64,000 bases of DNA from Polydactylus sextarius (GCA_016801845.1 CM028914.1:19729272-19793271); one strand, 5' to 3'; counted from the stretch's first letter, positions 11,493-24,065 are shown. Numbers and translations are program-made. The notes: generated by a model from the sequence alone, not told the origin.

Positions 11493-14087
11493 TCCCCTTT
11501 GACAAATCCATTTTGTGCATTAACAAATTTCCCCATCATATCATAAAAAGAAATCAGTGTTACTCAGATCTAGTCACGGTAATGGGAGGCAGCTGGTCAG
11601 ATGTTTGGTCCATATCAGGAGTTCTCTAGAAAGGTCTTTTCACTGTGCATCATTAGTTTCATTAGTTTAGATTGCAAAGCTCCATCAGGGGAAGAGGTCT
11701 CCTCTAATGTAATATGGCTGCAAATACAAAGAAAGGGGGAGAAATTGCTGTGGCTTGTTTATAGAGACTCTGCAGCCACAATGTCTTTTTCATCATTCAT
11801 TTATCTATAGCATTCGTTTTTTGTATGTGTTTATCCAAGGAAAATCCCGAAGCGATTGATGTGTTGTATAACATTAAATAATTAGATTATATACACATTT
11901 ACTGCCTGAAGATCGACACAGATGTAAGCGTAAAATCAGAGGAAAGGCCAGATGAAAGTTAAAAAACAAAAAAAAAAAAACAAAAAACAACGTACTGGTT
12001 ACCAATGTTAGTTCTGCAATTAGTAAATGCTTTATAGGTATGATAAGCAAGATTAAACAGAGCAGATGGCTTGCTCAAAAACGATCCATGGTATATACTG
12101 GTTTTTAATTTCAAAGTTGAATGAACAGGGTTGAAGCACAAAGAAAATCCATATGCTCTGAAAATCAGCCTGGGTACTGATAGTTAGGAGTAGGAGTATT
12201 CAGTGTGTTGGTTGAGTCAGTGATAGGACAACTCCTGATCGCATGTATAAAGGTGTAGACCAGGGTGACAGTAAGCAATGAGAGTCCTCTAAAATCATTT
12301 GGAAATCATGTTCTACATTCTTCTATAAAAATAATAGTGTCACGGAGTTGTACAGCCTTATTATTTATTCGTTTATACATTTTTTTGGTTGTTTAACTTT
12401 TCCACATCGCTTCAAGACTCATGGTCTCATTAAAGTGTTTTTTTTTTTCATCTGAGCTGCTTTTACACTTTTTGGTGCTTCCTTGAAAATAATTATCAGT
12501 CTAGTCTCTCTCTTCTTTATATGCTAACAAAGAATTTTGCACATGAAGTGTGCACATCACTTCATTAGACTGCCAAGTGTCACGCTGTTTAAACATTTTT
12601 TTTTCTTTTCTTTTTTGGCTATCTATCTGTAGGGAATGTTTTTTGTAACAGCCAGATGTGTGGTAAAATCAGCACATAGACATGTATGATGACAGTAAGT
12701 ATGATTGAAGAGCTTTCAGCTCAGCTTAATGTGCTTTTATGACCCATCTCCTGACATCCAGTGTGTCAACAGGTGACGGCAGCGCACGGCTGTGAGATGC
12801 AGATTGGTAAGGCAGCTGGTGCAGCCCCTTGGGTGCTGCCGCTCCACCTGGAATCTCTTTGGGGCTTTGGAGTGTTTTCACATTTCCACCCTCAGTCAAC
12901 TCAGTGCAGAGGATCAGATTGCAGCTACAATCTCAGAGGGGCAGACGCTTAATCAGGTTCATTAGTTGTGAGACACTTTAGACCAGCTGACATAGGAGGT
13001 GTGTGCTTTTCACGTTACCGTTTGACAGAGGAAAAGCGTCGGAGTGCAGATGCAGCCGAGTGAGAAATGAAAAAAGTTTTATAACAGGCAGCTTTTTCTT
13101 TTCAGAATTACCCCATGTCTTATCCAAGTTGTGTCACATTGACCCAAACCAACTGATGCTTCTGACAGATGGCAGAACACTGAATCACTTAGACTGTGCA
13201 GTGATCTAATACTGAAGAGCATCTGTATTGGTTTCAGGGGGGTGAGTTTGTTATTAAGGCAATGTATCAAAATGATGGTATCCAATATAGACCTAGTATT
13301 TGGCAGTGTGTATTGTGCTGGCGCTGTGAGAACAGGCTTCAGAGACGCTTTAGCCAGTTTGCTTATGTTCATTTATTGCCTAAACAGTCACAGCAGTGAA
13401 TTTCAATAATGTTACAGAGCGGTTCATTCCCTTGCTTGGGCAGGCTATATAGCTCTGTACACAAGACACCTGTAGACAACTGCAGCGCAACCCAAGACAG
13501 GGGAACAAAATTGATCCAATTCAGATTTTATAGAGCAGCTTTTGTTTTGTATTGTATTCCATTATCGGGGGGCTTGCTTTAGTGGCTCAGTGACCACTGA
13601 TTTTCTGCCAGAGCCCATCACACTCAATAGGCTCCTACCCCCACTCCCCCTCCCCCAGATAACGACAGAAAGCATTTCTCAGGGCTTTTAAACACTTCTT
13701 GGAGACTTATCTATAGTCCTGATGGCCTGTCCACACTAATCCATTTCAGTTCTGCACCTCCCTTTCCTTCTTATTGATAAAGTGGTACTATTTTATTAAA
13801 CTTGAAGCTGGCAGAACAGCTCTTCAGGGAAATATCTTGATTTTTTTTTTTTTTTTTTGAAAATAGGTTTAGAGGGCACGAAAAAGCCATTTGATTTATA
13901 TGAGCTTTTATTTCATAAACTCAACATCCTCCTCCCTAGTTTCCAAATATCAGTCAAGGCATATAGCATTTTAATAGTCCCTAATAAAATTCTTGTTTAA
14001 GTTAATGTATCATTAAATTGAAATGGAATGGTTTATACAGTGTAATTTTCTCTGTTGGAGAAAGGAGCTGCAGCTGCTATCAGATTC
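11491..14087. other. noncoding stretch with T-rich tracts
   Basis: Poly-T or interrupted T tracts occur at about 12441-12450, 12594-12616 and 13841-13858 (T18). A C-rich patch lies at 13638-13656 but has only three C tracts. Open frames up to 97 codons show no family resemblance. Confidence 0.5.
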
Positions 14088-14132
14088 TATGTGTGTGTGC
14101 GTGCGCATGTGTGTGCGTGTGTGTGCGTGTGG
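14088..14132. repeat. interrupted (GT)n/(GTGC)n microsatellite
   Basis: Alternating GT units are interrupted by GC dinucleotides (GTGTGC and GTGCGC), giving a long alternating purine-pyrimidine tract of the kind that can adopt Z-DNA. Confidence 0.9.
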
Positions 14133-16600
14133 TGGGTGAGTTTATTGACACTTAGCCAGAGAAGAATAATTGAAGCTCTGAAGAGAAATGAGAGGGAGAC
14201 AGAGAGATAGAGGGTGAAGGCAGAAAAGAGAGAGGGAGATAGAGCATCTAATCTATGGGGTGTCAGCCCAGTGCCAGATGAAATCCACCACTCCTTTGAT
14301 GAAGAAAGGCCTTGAGGTTCAGATCTAATAGGAGGGATTGGGAGAGGGATGGCTCCAATCTACAGGTCAATCCTGTTCAGATTTCTCCACCACTGAAAGG
14401 ACAGAAGGATTATGAGAGCCGGAGGCACAGGAGAACCTTTTGGGCTCAATTCAAACTATCATGAACACCGCTAGATATAAAAAAAAGGTCATCCTCACTT
14501 ATTGTGCCTGTGTGGTTCTGAAGGAAATGTTGAAAATGAATAACAAAGTCAACGTTTCATTAAAAACTTGTCATCTGTTTATCACATGAGTGAGGTCATG
14601 GCAAGGGGATGGATGGAAGATGGATGAGGATGAGAACATGTCCAGGGCCAGCAATGGGCTATGTGTTTAAAGAGCTAATGCTGTTATCTCAAGGAGTGTA
14701 CCTGTCACTAATCTGATTGTGGTCCTTTCATTCCCTCCATGGTAGATTGATGGTGAATAATGAAAGGCGGTGGTGCCCAGACAAAGCACAAGGCCACAGG
14801 GATTAGTTCCCATCTAGGAGACATTGATTTGGTTTTAATGCCCACAAATATTGATGGACTGCAGAGCAGAGGGGCCCAAATACAGGGCTGTGTTTTCTCT
14901 CACGGTTAAGGCTCTCCATTTCCCTGTCTGGAATCTACAGTGTCTTTCAACCACTGAAGATGAATCCTCTCAGAGCTGTGAGTCCAAAAAAGTGTGTTAT
15001 TACAGTTCTACTAAGACATACTGTGTGTCTTGCTGTTTCTAATGCCTGCTGATTGTGGGTGGCCCTGCCTGGCTCCAGAGGAGTTGGTGTACTGCCATGT
15101 TTGCACACTAGCTGGCAGCAGGGTCGGCACAGAGGGGCCAAAGATCTTTGATGAGCAGTGGAGCAAAAAAGAGAGAAAGCGCTCTAGAGGAATGGCTTTC
15201 ATCCTTTCATCCCTCGCTGTTTTTCTCAATCTCTATCAATCTCTGTCGTTATGATGATGTGTAACAACCGGCAACACTGAACGCACACTGAATCACAGAA
15301 GAGTGCTCTTAACTCAATTGCGTGCAAAAAAAGGTTTTGTATTCATGGCATTCAAGCAAGCTGTTCATCAAAAGTGCTCATTCACATCATTCATTCACAC
15401 GATCTACCCACAGACCATGCCTTGTTGTGTTTGTTTATGTGCTACCTGTCTGTGTGGCTGCTTGTGGGAGCATTCGTTTGTGTGTGATGCTGCAGCTCAG
15501 CCCCTTTGAAGGAAAAACTGCGTGTCTGCCCAGGGAAACTGGAGAGACATCAAATATAGAGGCAAAGCAGGTCACTCCTTGGAAAGAAAAACGTGAGTCC
15601 TCATGGGTTCAGGCTGCCACGTCCTTGAATCCCAGTATTCCTCTCTCGTCTACTACTCATCCCCAGAGTAAGTTCAAGCCAGTTGTCACACAATTCATCT
15701 GGACAAAGCCAGGGAATTGACATGCTAAAGAGCAGAGGCCTGGGAGGAAATTGTTCATTACTGTGGTCTTGCCTTCTGGTCTTTCCATGCAGGTATAATA
15801 TTATTACACTGCAAGTCTAAGCCTGAGTCACTGTCTGCCCTGTACTCACTACTGCCAGTCTGTCTCCTATGGCGTCATCACTCAGCTCCATTGATGAGCT
15901 GATTGAGTTGTAGCTGTAATGGCAGATGCCTGTCAGTCTCACTGACTCTGACTGATGGCGATTAGCTCCTCACTCGACATGTGAGGAATTGTGGGAGTCC
16001 CCCGTTTTTATCCACCCACAAAACACAGGGGTCAGGATAACTGAAAGTGATAGCTGAGAAGCAAGTCACTTGCACAGAAGATTGACACTTAGTGTAACGG
16101 AGAAAACATTCATCCAATTATGATTTTATATCTTCTGGCAGCTGGCACCAAGTTTCTTTCCATTTGATAAACTGTGGATTAGCACGTCAGTTTCTCAGAC
16201 TCTCTCACTTATAAATCCTGGGGGTTGATGAAAGGAGGTGCTTAAATAAATTACCTTGACTTTTTTACCTTTAGTTTTTACTGCGATAAAATTATATTGC
16301 ATAAGCAGCTTCAAACACTTACTTTTACATACACATACTTTTAATTGGCCTAAATCTGAGAGATATATCAATTCATCTAAGCAATGTAAACTAGTTCCTA
16401 ACTTTGTATTATTGCCTGTAATGAGTGACTACTGAAATGATACTGTAAGTCTGTATACAACTATTCTCCTGCTGAAGTCTAGCTACACTATGATCTGTAC
16501 TGAAGCTAATTATTCACATCAGGAGTACAGTTATACTAATTATAATTTTTGTATGTTGATAGTCTGTAGATATTTTCACTATGTTCACCATGCTGCTTTA
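14133..16600. other. noncoding stretch; includes a repeat-poor island
   Basis: A purine-rich GA segment lies at about 14187-14245. The part around 14690-14960 is free of simple repeats and looks evenly mixed, like a conserved noncoding element. The longest open frame of the window (132 codons, plus strand, 15322-15720) lies here. Its product is rich in Ser, Cys and His, overlaps other frames, lacks any domain, and has no visible splice or promoter context. I do not call it a gene. Confidence 0.5.
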
Positions 16601-16604
16601 GCGT

Positions 16605-16700
16605 GAATTATCATCAATTAGCATTTGGAAATTAGCCTTAAATTAGCATTCAGCAGAGGCTGGCAGGGATGCCATTAATTTGATGAGTATTTGGCCATAA
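16605..16700. promoter_or_regulatory. candidate regulatory island with three AATTAGC cores
   Basis: AATTAGC occurs at 16616-16622, 16630-16636 and 16641-16647, that is three homeodomain-type sites (GCTAATT on the other strand) within 32 bp. An ATTAATTTGATGAG segment follows. Spacing is 14 and 11 bp, about one helical turn. Such clusters are common in vertebrate developmental enhancers. Whether it is conserved or active cannot be seen from one sequence. Confidence 0.3.
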
Positions 16701-16807
16701 ACCAAAGTATATGAAACAATGCAATCACACTTATTACAAGTCATGGTGAACCATCATTCACCAGCGACAATTGTGGGACCATGTTACTACCTGTTGCACA
16801 AAATACA

Positions 16808-16855
16808 TTAGGATCCATCCAGCGGTTGCTGAAATGTGTCTGTTCCCACTGCCAG
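16808..16855 (-). repeat. fragment of dispersed teleost repeat (antisense)
   Basis: GGATCCATCCAGCGGTTGCTG followed by AAATGTGTCTGT is the antisense of the 'AAATATCTCAGCAAC..TTGGATGG' core of a dispersed acanthomorph repeat. That repeat appears in sense at 28857-28940 and most completely at 44010-44400. Short and diverged. Confidence 0.45.
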
Positions 16856-17434
16856 ATACCGTTCTCTTAAGATAAAACACAGGGCTAAAAGCCACAAATA
16901 AAAACCAACCCATAGATTATTGGATTAAATGTTCAAAATGAAGTATGAAAGTACTGAACTACTCTTTTTGTCAAGGTCATGGTGACTTTGAGCCACAACG
17001 TACATTCCCTTCAGCAACAGTGTTTCATACCAGATGGGCCTCATGTGGTTCAACATGACCCCTGGCTCTCTGGTCCCCTCTCTGCTTAGGATGCCCTAAA
17101 ATAATGAACGTTTTATCTGACATCAAGGAGAAGAAAGAGCTCTAGCGGTACTGAGACCAAATTTCTTTGAAGATAAAACCTCCCCGAGGACCTCCTAACT
17201 GCAGAAACAGAAACATCCTTTCATTGGGGTTCAAAATGCTTTATGCCTTCTCCCTGCTCTTTGGCAGCCATGTCCATTTTGTTACTAACAGATAAGAGGG
17301 CATTCATCTTTTGTCTTTGTAGAGTAATAAAATGATTAAGTCAATTAAAAGCCAGCCAATTTTCTCTGTGTGGAAAAAGCGTCTGTAGCTTTAAATTATC
17401 AGGCCTTAGTGCTCTCCCTTTCTCTCTTTGTGTG
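16856..17434. other. noncoding stretch, no feature recognised
   Basis: Mixed-composition sequence without gene or transposon signals. The part at 17080-17400 has no simple repeats. Confidence 0.5.
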
Positions 17435-17455
17435 TCTCTCTCTCTCTCTCTCTTT

Positions 17456-17489
<34 letters not shown>
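17435..17489. repeat. compound (TC)9 ... (CA)15 microsatellite
   Basis: (TC)9 at 17435-17452 is followed after seven bases by (CA)15 at 17460-17489. A 60-codon open frame across it is produced by the repeat and is not a gene. Confidence 0.95.
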
Positions 17490-17490
<1 letters not shown>

Positions 17491-17641
17491 GCGCACACTT
17501 TGTTCATTCAGCTGTTTTCATTTGTCAAGGTACAAGAGGACACTGTGTCTAACACGGAGATAAAGTGATGTACATGAAACAGCAGTATTAATCAGCAGTC
17601 CATTGCACTCTGTAAGTTGTTAATGTCAAACAGTGATTTTC

Positions 17642-17666
17642 AAAAAAAAAAAAAAAAAAAAAAAAA
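17642..17666. repeat. A25 homopolymer
   Basis: Twenty-five uninterrupted adenines. No retroelement body is recognised directly upstream, so it is not clearly a retrotransposon tail. Confidence 0.95.
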
Positions 17667-18479
17667 GACACTTACTCTGAGAGCTACCCTCCTGTAAGAG
17701 TTTCACTAGGGACGAAAATAGATTGATCTTATTGATGTGGTTATGACTACAAACCTGGAGGAAAGCTCCACCAACATGTCACCAGGGAAACAAATTGGTA
17801 CATACCCAAAAAGTACGTGTCATTTTGTAAAGGTCATTATTAGCCTACAACTATGTAAAGGTCTGCCATCCTGTTTGTGTGTCTGTCTGTCCGTATGCTT
17901 TGGTTCAATGACAACGACTAGGCTGGAAGCCATCACTCCAGATGACAACAAAAACCATCTGTCCCTGCACTCATCATTAACCCTGCTGGCTGTGCTGACA
18001 CAGATAGAGGCAGAGATATGGATGAGGCAGAGTGCTGAAATAACTGGCAAAAACTTGACACAACCCGGCTGAGACATACAATTCCATCATAGCTTGCACA
18101 TTTTGTTGTTAGCGGCAACAGGATGATTCTTGATGTTTGCTTTTTTTTTTCTCCAAAGTGCCTCAGTGTTACTGCCTGTAGAGAGCATCTTCAGGCTGGA
18201 GCTGATATGGATATTTCTGTCAGAGAGCATGAGGATTTCTCTCTCCAGCCTGTGCTGAGATGCCAACAGAACACAATGAAGTCATTCTTATAGGTCTTAG
18301 TACCATATGCTGTGATTACACATGTGCATACTTGCACACTGCACAGCTAAGCTGCCATTATTTTTAATGATCCATAATCTACTGTAAATCTAAATCTGAA
18401 CTAAGTCCTCATGTAACTGATTATTATGTTCAAATTCATCTGAGACTGCTTAAAATATGATGTGCAGAACTCAGTGGTG
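17667..18479. other. noncoding stretch
   Basis: Overlapping open frames of 61-111 codons on both strands (17737-18118) shadow one another and show no domain. Nothing else is seen. Confidence 0.5.
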
Positions 18480-18860
18480 TCAGGCAAAAAGGTTAAAGGT
18501 CAAGGTCTGGGATCTCAGAAAACAGATTTCATTGGGGGATGTGATATCTGAGGAACCCATCATCACAAGGGTGAACTGATTCAAATGAGTCTTTAGATTT
18601 TAGTTTTAAGACATATTCAGACTCAGAAACGTGTGAATCAGGAATTCAGAGGTGAAATTTCCTGATAAAACATTAACTTGGTCTCCAGCAGGTTGCAGTG
18701 GGTGAAGATCACGGTGACCTGACAAAACATGTTTTAAGAGGCTGAATGAGGGAATCACAACACATCAGATGGAAACCATCTATTAGACTTTTGTGGCCAC
18801 AGCTCAAACATGAAATGTCATTGTGACATCACATGTTTTCAGACATGACTAAGAGACATA
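18480..18860 (+). repeat. possible dispersed repeat with 'GGTCAAGGTC / TGATATCT' motifs
   Basis: The segment contains AAAGGTCAAGGTC, then GTGATATCTGAGGAACCC, GGGTGAACTGATT, and later GGTGACCTGACAAAACATGTTTT. These phrases, in this order, resemble a frequent acanthomorph dispersed repeat built from 'ATATCTCAGGAAC' and 'GGTCAAGGTCACTGTGACC' blocks. No terminal inverted repeats or target duplication could be placed, and similarity is from memory. Confidence 0.35.
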
Positions 18861-19652
18861 ATTACCTGAACCAGAATGGCAGATGTGTACAGCTGCAAGA
18901 TGTTAATTCTAGCCATTCTCCTACTGCCAGGCTCCTGCTCTCTTATAAAATGGTTCACAATAAAGAAAAGAACAAACACATAACCCAAGGTCAAACATCA
19001 AAAATGTGATTAAAAAAAAAATCAGTCAGAAACCCTCTGTCTCATCTCTGACCAGAGATCAGAGAATCTCAGAGAATCTTAGAAAATCGTTCCGTTGCAC
19101 AGATTTAAAGTTCAGTGGTAATTTAAAAAGAGACGAACTAATCTCATTCTTGACACAAGCACAATGCTAGATGTAGAAACCTGAGGAAAATCATGAAACA
19201 AACGAGATGAGATGCAGATATGAATTATTAAGTTGTGTGTAGATATAGCGTTTACTCAGCCAGCACAGCAGAACACATTGGCCAGTTTGCCGATGGAACT
19301 ACACCTCTTTTATCTCTCTGCAAAATGGTGATGTATAAATATTTATATATTTATACATTATTTATGACTTTTTTTCTTTTATCTGAGTCAGTAATGTGAT
19401 ATTAATGATGAAAATGTTTCCCACAGAAATATGTCTTCATCCATCATCGGAGGATGTAGTGCATGAACCTAGTAAGCTTTTAATTGACCATTTCAGCTTT
19501 TCTGAATCCATGCACTGATTATTCCCATAACTGAATCAGCTTTAAAGAGGGAGTTTTGGAGCACTGTTGTTTTTACAGCTGGGCCTTAAACAAGTAAGAT
19601 TTAGTTTTTGTCTTTTCTTTCTTTCTTTGTATAGCTGGTGAGTCTGTAACAG

Positions 19653-19656
<4 letters not shown>
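18861..19656. other. noncoding stretch
   Basis: A short imperfect duplication of AGAGAATCT lies at about 19057-19090, and a palindromic AT-rich patch (ATATTTATATATTTATA) near 19338. No gene. Confidence 0.5.

Positions 19657-19734
<78 letters not shown>
19657..19734. repeat. compound (AC)18(AT)21 microsatellite
   Basis: (AC)18 at 19657-19692 runs directly into (AT)21 at 19693-19734, a 78-bp perfect compound tract and the longest simple repeat of the window. Confidence 0.97.
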
Positions 19735-19737
<3 letters not shown>

Positions 19738-20668
19738 TGCCAAGTGCAACATTTTCAAACAACAAAGCTGAAAGCTAGTTGTAGTGCTAGCTTTCAAGCT
19801 ATATTCAAGGAAATTTGACAATGAAGAATATGCCTTTGAATAGAACACTGTGTCTTACATGTATGAGAGCGGCTTCAAACAAATGGTGAAAGTGCTCGAT
19901 CAGAGATGCGATCTGACATCGAGAGCATATTTCTCTCAAACAGCTCCGCTGAAACTCTACAATAAATGTCATGACAGCATAGCAGTGGTGATTAAAGACA
20001 TCCAGCATGTTGCTACAGTTAGATATATGTTCAAGCTGAGCCATAGAGGCCGGTGCAAACTGACCCTGCTCTTCATGATACAGAAAACTCTGTGGCGATG
20101 CCTTTCACGTTGCTTGTGTCAACTGGATGAATGGGTCATGATGTATGTGGTCAGGGGTTTAAATCTCTGTGTAGCCACTGATGTTTCAGACAAAGGAGAT
20201 ATTACATGTAGTAAGCTGCTGACACAATTTATTAATCTGTGATTTTATTATCTCATGATATTGCTTTAAAATATGTTAGGACTACTCAAGATACACTAAA
20301 TTATCAAGTCTGTAATCTACACATCCAGGGAGCTAGACAGTATTTCTTTCTGATATATTTATATTCCTCTTATGTTTCTGCCTTGAACCGCCCTTGATGT
20401 TTTTCCTCTCTCTTTCTCTCGCCACTTTTCAAGTAGGAAAACTTTACCTTGATTGATGAGCTACTGTTGCGGCATGCTAAACCTGACCTTTTACTTGAGC
20501 CGGTGTGGAGATAAGCAGTGAAAGGATGAGCTGGTGTTGATTGGCCATCAGTGTAGAGAACTAACAGTGAAGCCTTCTCATCCTGTTTGCCTCTCAAGCA
20601 TATTGGCAGCACTTGGCAGGAGGGCATGAGAAATTGACTCAGAGTGAGTCGAGTGAGGTGAAGTGTGT

Positions 20669-20670
<2 letters not shown>
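19735..20670. other. noncoding stretch; 130-codon frame not supported
   Basis: A 130-codon open frame (19850-20242, plus) is opposed by a 79-codon frame on the other strand. No domain or homology is recognised. It starts shortly after the AT tract and lacks any gene context. Treated as chance. Confidence 0.45.
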
Positions 20671-20705
<35 letters not shown>

Positions 20706-20708
20706 GTG
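20671..20708. repeat. (TG)n microsatellite
   Basis: (TG)15 at 20671-20700 continues with one C interruption to 20708. Confidence 0.95.
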
Positions 20709-23139
20709 AGAGAGTGAGGAAAAGCAAGTTATAGGGCTGTGTGTAAATTAGACAAAACTGTAAAAAAGTCACAAAAAGTTGAAAAATTTGTTATTGTAAT
20801 GAACATGAAAGCATTCTTTCTAAATGAGAGCCAACATCTTGTGTTGGTTAGAGAGCACAATCCTCTGAGAGTGTAGCAACACACTCTAATTGGCTCAATA
20901 TAAACAGGAATACAAAATGTCACTTTTAATTAATGCACCGATAATTACCATCTTATTTAGAGACTGGCCTGTTGGCATTACAGCAACAAAGCATACTAGT
21001 GTATATCTGCACACACATGTTTATCATATTTAAATTATTGTCTTATTAGGTGTTGTTCATTGTGTGTGCTCTAATAACAGCAACACAACATTGTGAAGAT
21101 ATGTAATCATACTCACACCATGGTTGTTACTAAGTTAGGTTTATAATAGAAATAGAGCACATCGTGTGAAGGACAGCGCAGACAAAAGCTTTCAGCCTCG
21201 TCTATATGTTACCAAACTAACTGCAGGAGATATAAATTAAATAAATGACATCCTTATATTGTGTTAAACACAGCTTAGCTTGCTTGTGTTAGTTCTCCAT
21301 TTGCACAGTGTGGTGTCATATATTTCTGTTCTACAAACTGCACATTTGTTTATTTACTGTCAACCTGCTGTCAGAGATTCACCACTCCCTAATCACCACT
21401 TTAGGTTTTGGCAGCTCTTCCAGCCAGTGTAGAAGAGTGTAAACAAGAGCCATAGAGACCAAATGTTAAAACTATGAAAATCATTGTTGGTGCTAGAATG
21501 AGTGACTGGCTTCATTAACAGTAATCTAAGCCACTGAGGTGTTTATTGCAATGCTCAATAATGTTTAAAAGACTTTATACAAACCAAAAGGAAAATATTA
21601 ATACTACTGACTAGAAAATAGCTCCAGCTAGTCAGCTCTCATACATACTCGCTGCCTTCAGCTCTACAGGCTGAACTGCAGCAATAACCAAAGAAAACCA
21701 GACACAGTTTGACAACCTCGGACTCTCTAATGCACCTGAGTCACACAGTAGATTCAGAACTAGTCAGACTGTGGATATTACTCTTTATTTCTGTCCATCT
21801 GGAGAGATTTGCTGCTGCAGTTTGGTGAAGTTACACAACTTTTAGTGCTTGTTTGTGTGTGAATACACTCTCTTTTATGCTCTCGGTTTCATCACCTTGA
21901 TGTAGCCTGCAGTTTAATATTGTTTTTCTTACACTTAGTACTGGTATGTTATGTAAGTGTGTCCTCCACTCAATGTAGAAACATTGGAACATCCAGGTTC
22001 CATGTTCAACACCTGTTGAAAAGAATTAGGATTTGATTTAATGTCCCTAACTAATTAAATGCATATTAAATTGCAGTGCATGAAATATAAAGGATTAAGC
22101 TTAACTCCAGTTTTTTATGGCATAAGCTGGTTCCTGTCAACAAAACTCTGATGACATTTCACTGTATGACAAATGAAGTGTCAAAGACACGACACCAGAC
22201 CTGCTTAAATCAAATCTGTGGTGTTTGCAGCACTGAAGGGGTTTAGAACTAAGCTAGACTACATCTAATCAAGGTCCCAAAACAGTACATCATACACGTT
22301 CTACACTGCAACTTGATAGTGGAGTACCTCACCATTAGACTTTCTGTGTCTGGTAAAAGCCTGAAAAGAGTCTTTCAAGTTAAACAATCCCAGTTTGTCA
22401 TGCAGGTTTTTTGTTGCTGATATTTTCTCAGACTTTAGGAGGTAACTCCAGTGCCAGGGAAAACATGATACCAGTGTTTTTACAGTTGGATAATGCTCCA
22501 TGTGACGAGTAAACTGATATCCATGTGTGTGTAGATCTGAGTGATGCCCTTTAAAGTGAGTCATAAAAGTAATATTTCATTCACAGGAATTTATCTGTGC
22601 CATTACGTTTGCTTTACAGCAGAGCGGCATTGTATGAATGAATGTCTTGTGAAAAGCAGAAATCAAACTTGACCCCCAGTTCACCACAGTCTCTAGTGGA
22701 TCAGAGCCAGAGAGACAACATGTTAAGCTTTTACGTGTTTCTTTTTCTCTCTCTTGACCCAGTTGTAATGACCTAGGTGAGAAAGTGAAGCAGAAATCAA
22801 TATAAAGGCCACAGGTATTTATGATATGTGGATGCACTCTCCAACCTCTGCTTAAGGGAAGAAATTATAGAATGGAAAAACTTGTGTTGTTCATTTTTAT
22901 GATTGTATCTCTTCTAGTCTCAGAAGTCTTAAATCTCTGAGAACAGCTTTAATATCAAAGTCTTGTACTGTGTTTTTTTAGACTCTCAGAGAAGCTGATC
23001 GGAACAAGTGGGAGAAATTGGACAGAGCTCAGATGTACTACAGTAAAAACATCTGAACTGTCTATGCTGACTGAACTCTTGACCAGTTTGTTTCCACAGT
23101 GTCTGACATTTTGCACTGCTCTCTTGATGACAAAACAAT

Positions 23140-23143
<4 letters not shown>
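20709..23143. other. noncoding stretch, possible diverged repeat inside
   Basis: The part at about 21580-21900 (a tract with GACAACCTCGGACTCTCTAATG and CTGTCCATCTGGAGAGA) has the feel of a dispersed fish repeat, but I could not place ends or a family. Open frames up to 87 codons show nothing recognisable. Confidence 0.4.

Positions 23144-23178
<35 letters not shown>
23144..23178. repeat. (GT)17 microsatellite
   Basis: Perfect GT tract. Three overlapping open frames across it are artefacts of the repeat. Confidence 0.95.
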
Positions 23179-23179
<1 letters not shown>

Positions 23180-23349
23180 TGGAGGAGTTGATGCATGTAT
23201 CTCAGCCAAAGTTCAACCACCCAGAGAAACCACAAGTCCGGCAACTGTTCTTCAAAAATATAAACAGGGTGAAGGAGTCAGCAGACCACATGTAGAAACA
23301 ATACACCAACAGTGTTTAATTCAAGCTCGGTGTTATTGGAAGAACTGAT

Positions 23350-23427
23350 TCTCCATCTACAACTACCTGTCCTGGAAACAGCTCCTGACTGGTCAGCTCA
23401 GGTCCTGCTCCCTGGTTGTAGATGAAG
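23350..23427. repeat. imperfect 78-bp hairpin
   Basis: CTCCATCTACAAC (from 23351) pairs with GGTTGTAGATGAAG (23413-23426) at 12 of 14 positions, and a CTGAC...GTCAG loop-proximal stem lies between them. The internal arms pair only partly. It may be a miniature transposon end pair or a chance foldback. It matches no microRNA I know. Confidence 0.4.
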
Positions 23428-24014
23428 GTATATGGTACAGATGGAAAAATGCATCTCAAAATACAATTACCATATATTATTTTTGTAATATTGTGCAGGT
23501 TCAGTCAGTGAATTTGACTCAGACTCTGCTTAAACTGAACAGCAGACGGACAGCAGCCATGATGTCATCAACAGACGAATCCTGCAGCTGCTCCATAGAC
23601 ACTAAATAATGAAAATCTCCCAAGTCAACTTGAGAGCACCATGGAGTTTTACTGGAGTGAAGCCACATCGTCTAATTCACAAGTGTAAGTTCTGCATCAA
23701 AATCACACTCATTTGGATGCGACAGCATCTCCTGCAGAGATTCTCGCCAGTACATTTCAAATGGACCCTCTCTACAGTGTCACTTAATCAAGTCTTTCAA
23801 ATCTTTGACAGGCAGCTGTTTTGGTTCGCAGGCATTGATGTTATTGCCCAAAATCGTGAAAATAGAGCAATATTCATTTTTGTGTTATAGTGAATGTTCC
23901 CTTTAAACTGCCCAGCATGGCAGCTACCAAGAGGGAAGAGTGATTAATGGAGGCAAGAGCTGGAACACCACCATATTACATCCTGGAGTGCTTGGGGAAT
24001 GTGGAGTGAGTGTT

Positions 24015-24019
<5 letters not shown>
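23428..24019. other. noncoding stretch
   Basis: A 93-codon plus-strand open frame (23609-23890) has no recognised domain. Nothing else is seen. Confidence 0.45.

Positions 24020-24065
<46 letters not shown>
24020..24065. repeat. (GT)23 microsatellite
   Basis: Twenty-three perfect GT units, the longest pure GT tract in the window. Confidence 0.97.

Noticed and set aside
13638..13656. Quadruplex motif
   Set aside because: Only three C tracts, so it does not meet the four-tract rule.
15322..15720. 132-codon open frame, the longest in the window
   Set aside because: No domain, no codon bias, overlaps a shorter frame on the same strand, and a frame of this length is expected by chance in 64 kb.
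17642..17666. Poly(A) tail of a retrotransposon
   Set aside because: No LINE, SINE or processed-gene body could be recognised immediately upstream.
19850..20242. 130-codon plus-strand frame
   Set aside because: Opposed by another frame on the minus strand, with no family resemblance and no splice or promoter context.
23350..23427. Known microRNA precursor
   Set aside because: The arms match no microRNA I know and the middle of the stem pairs poorly. Kept only as a foldback.
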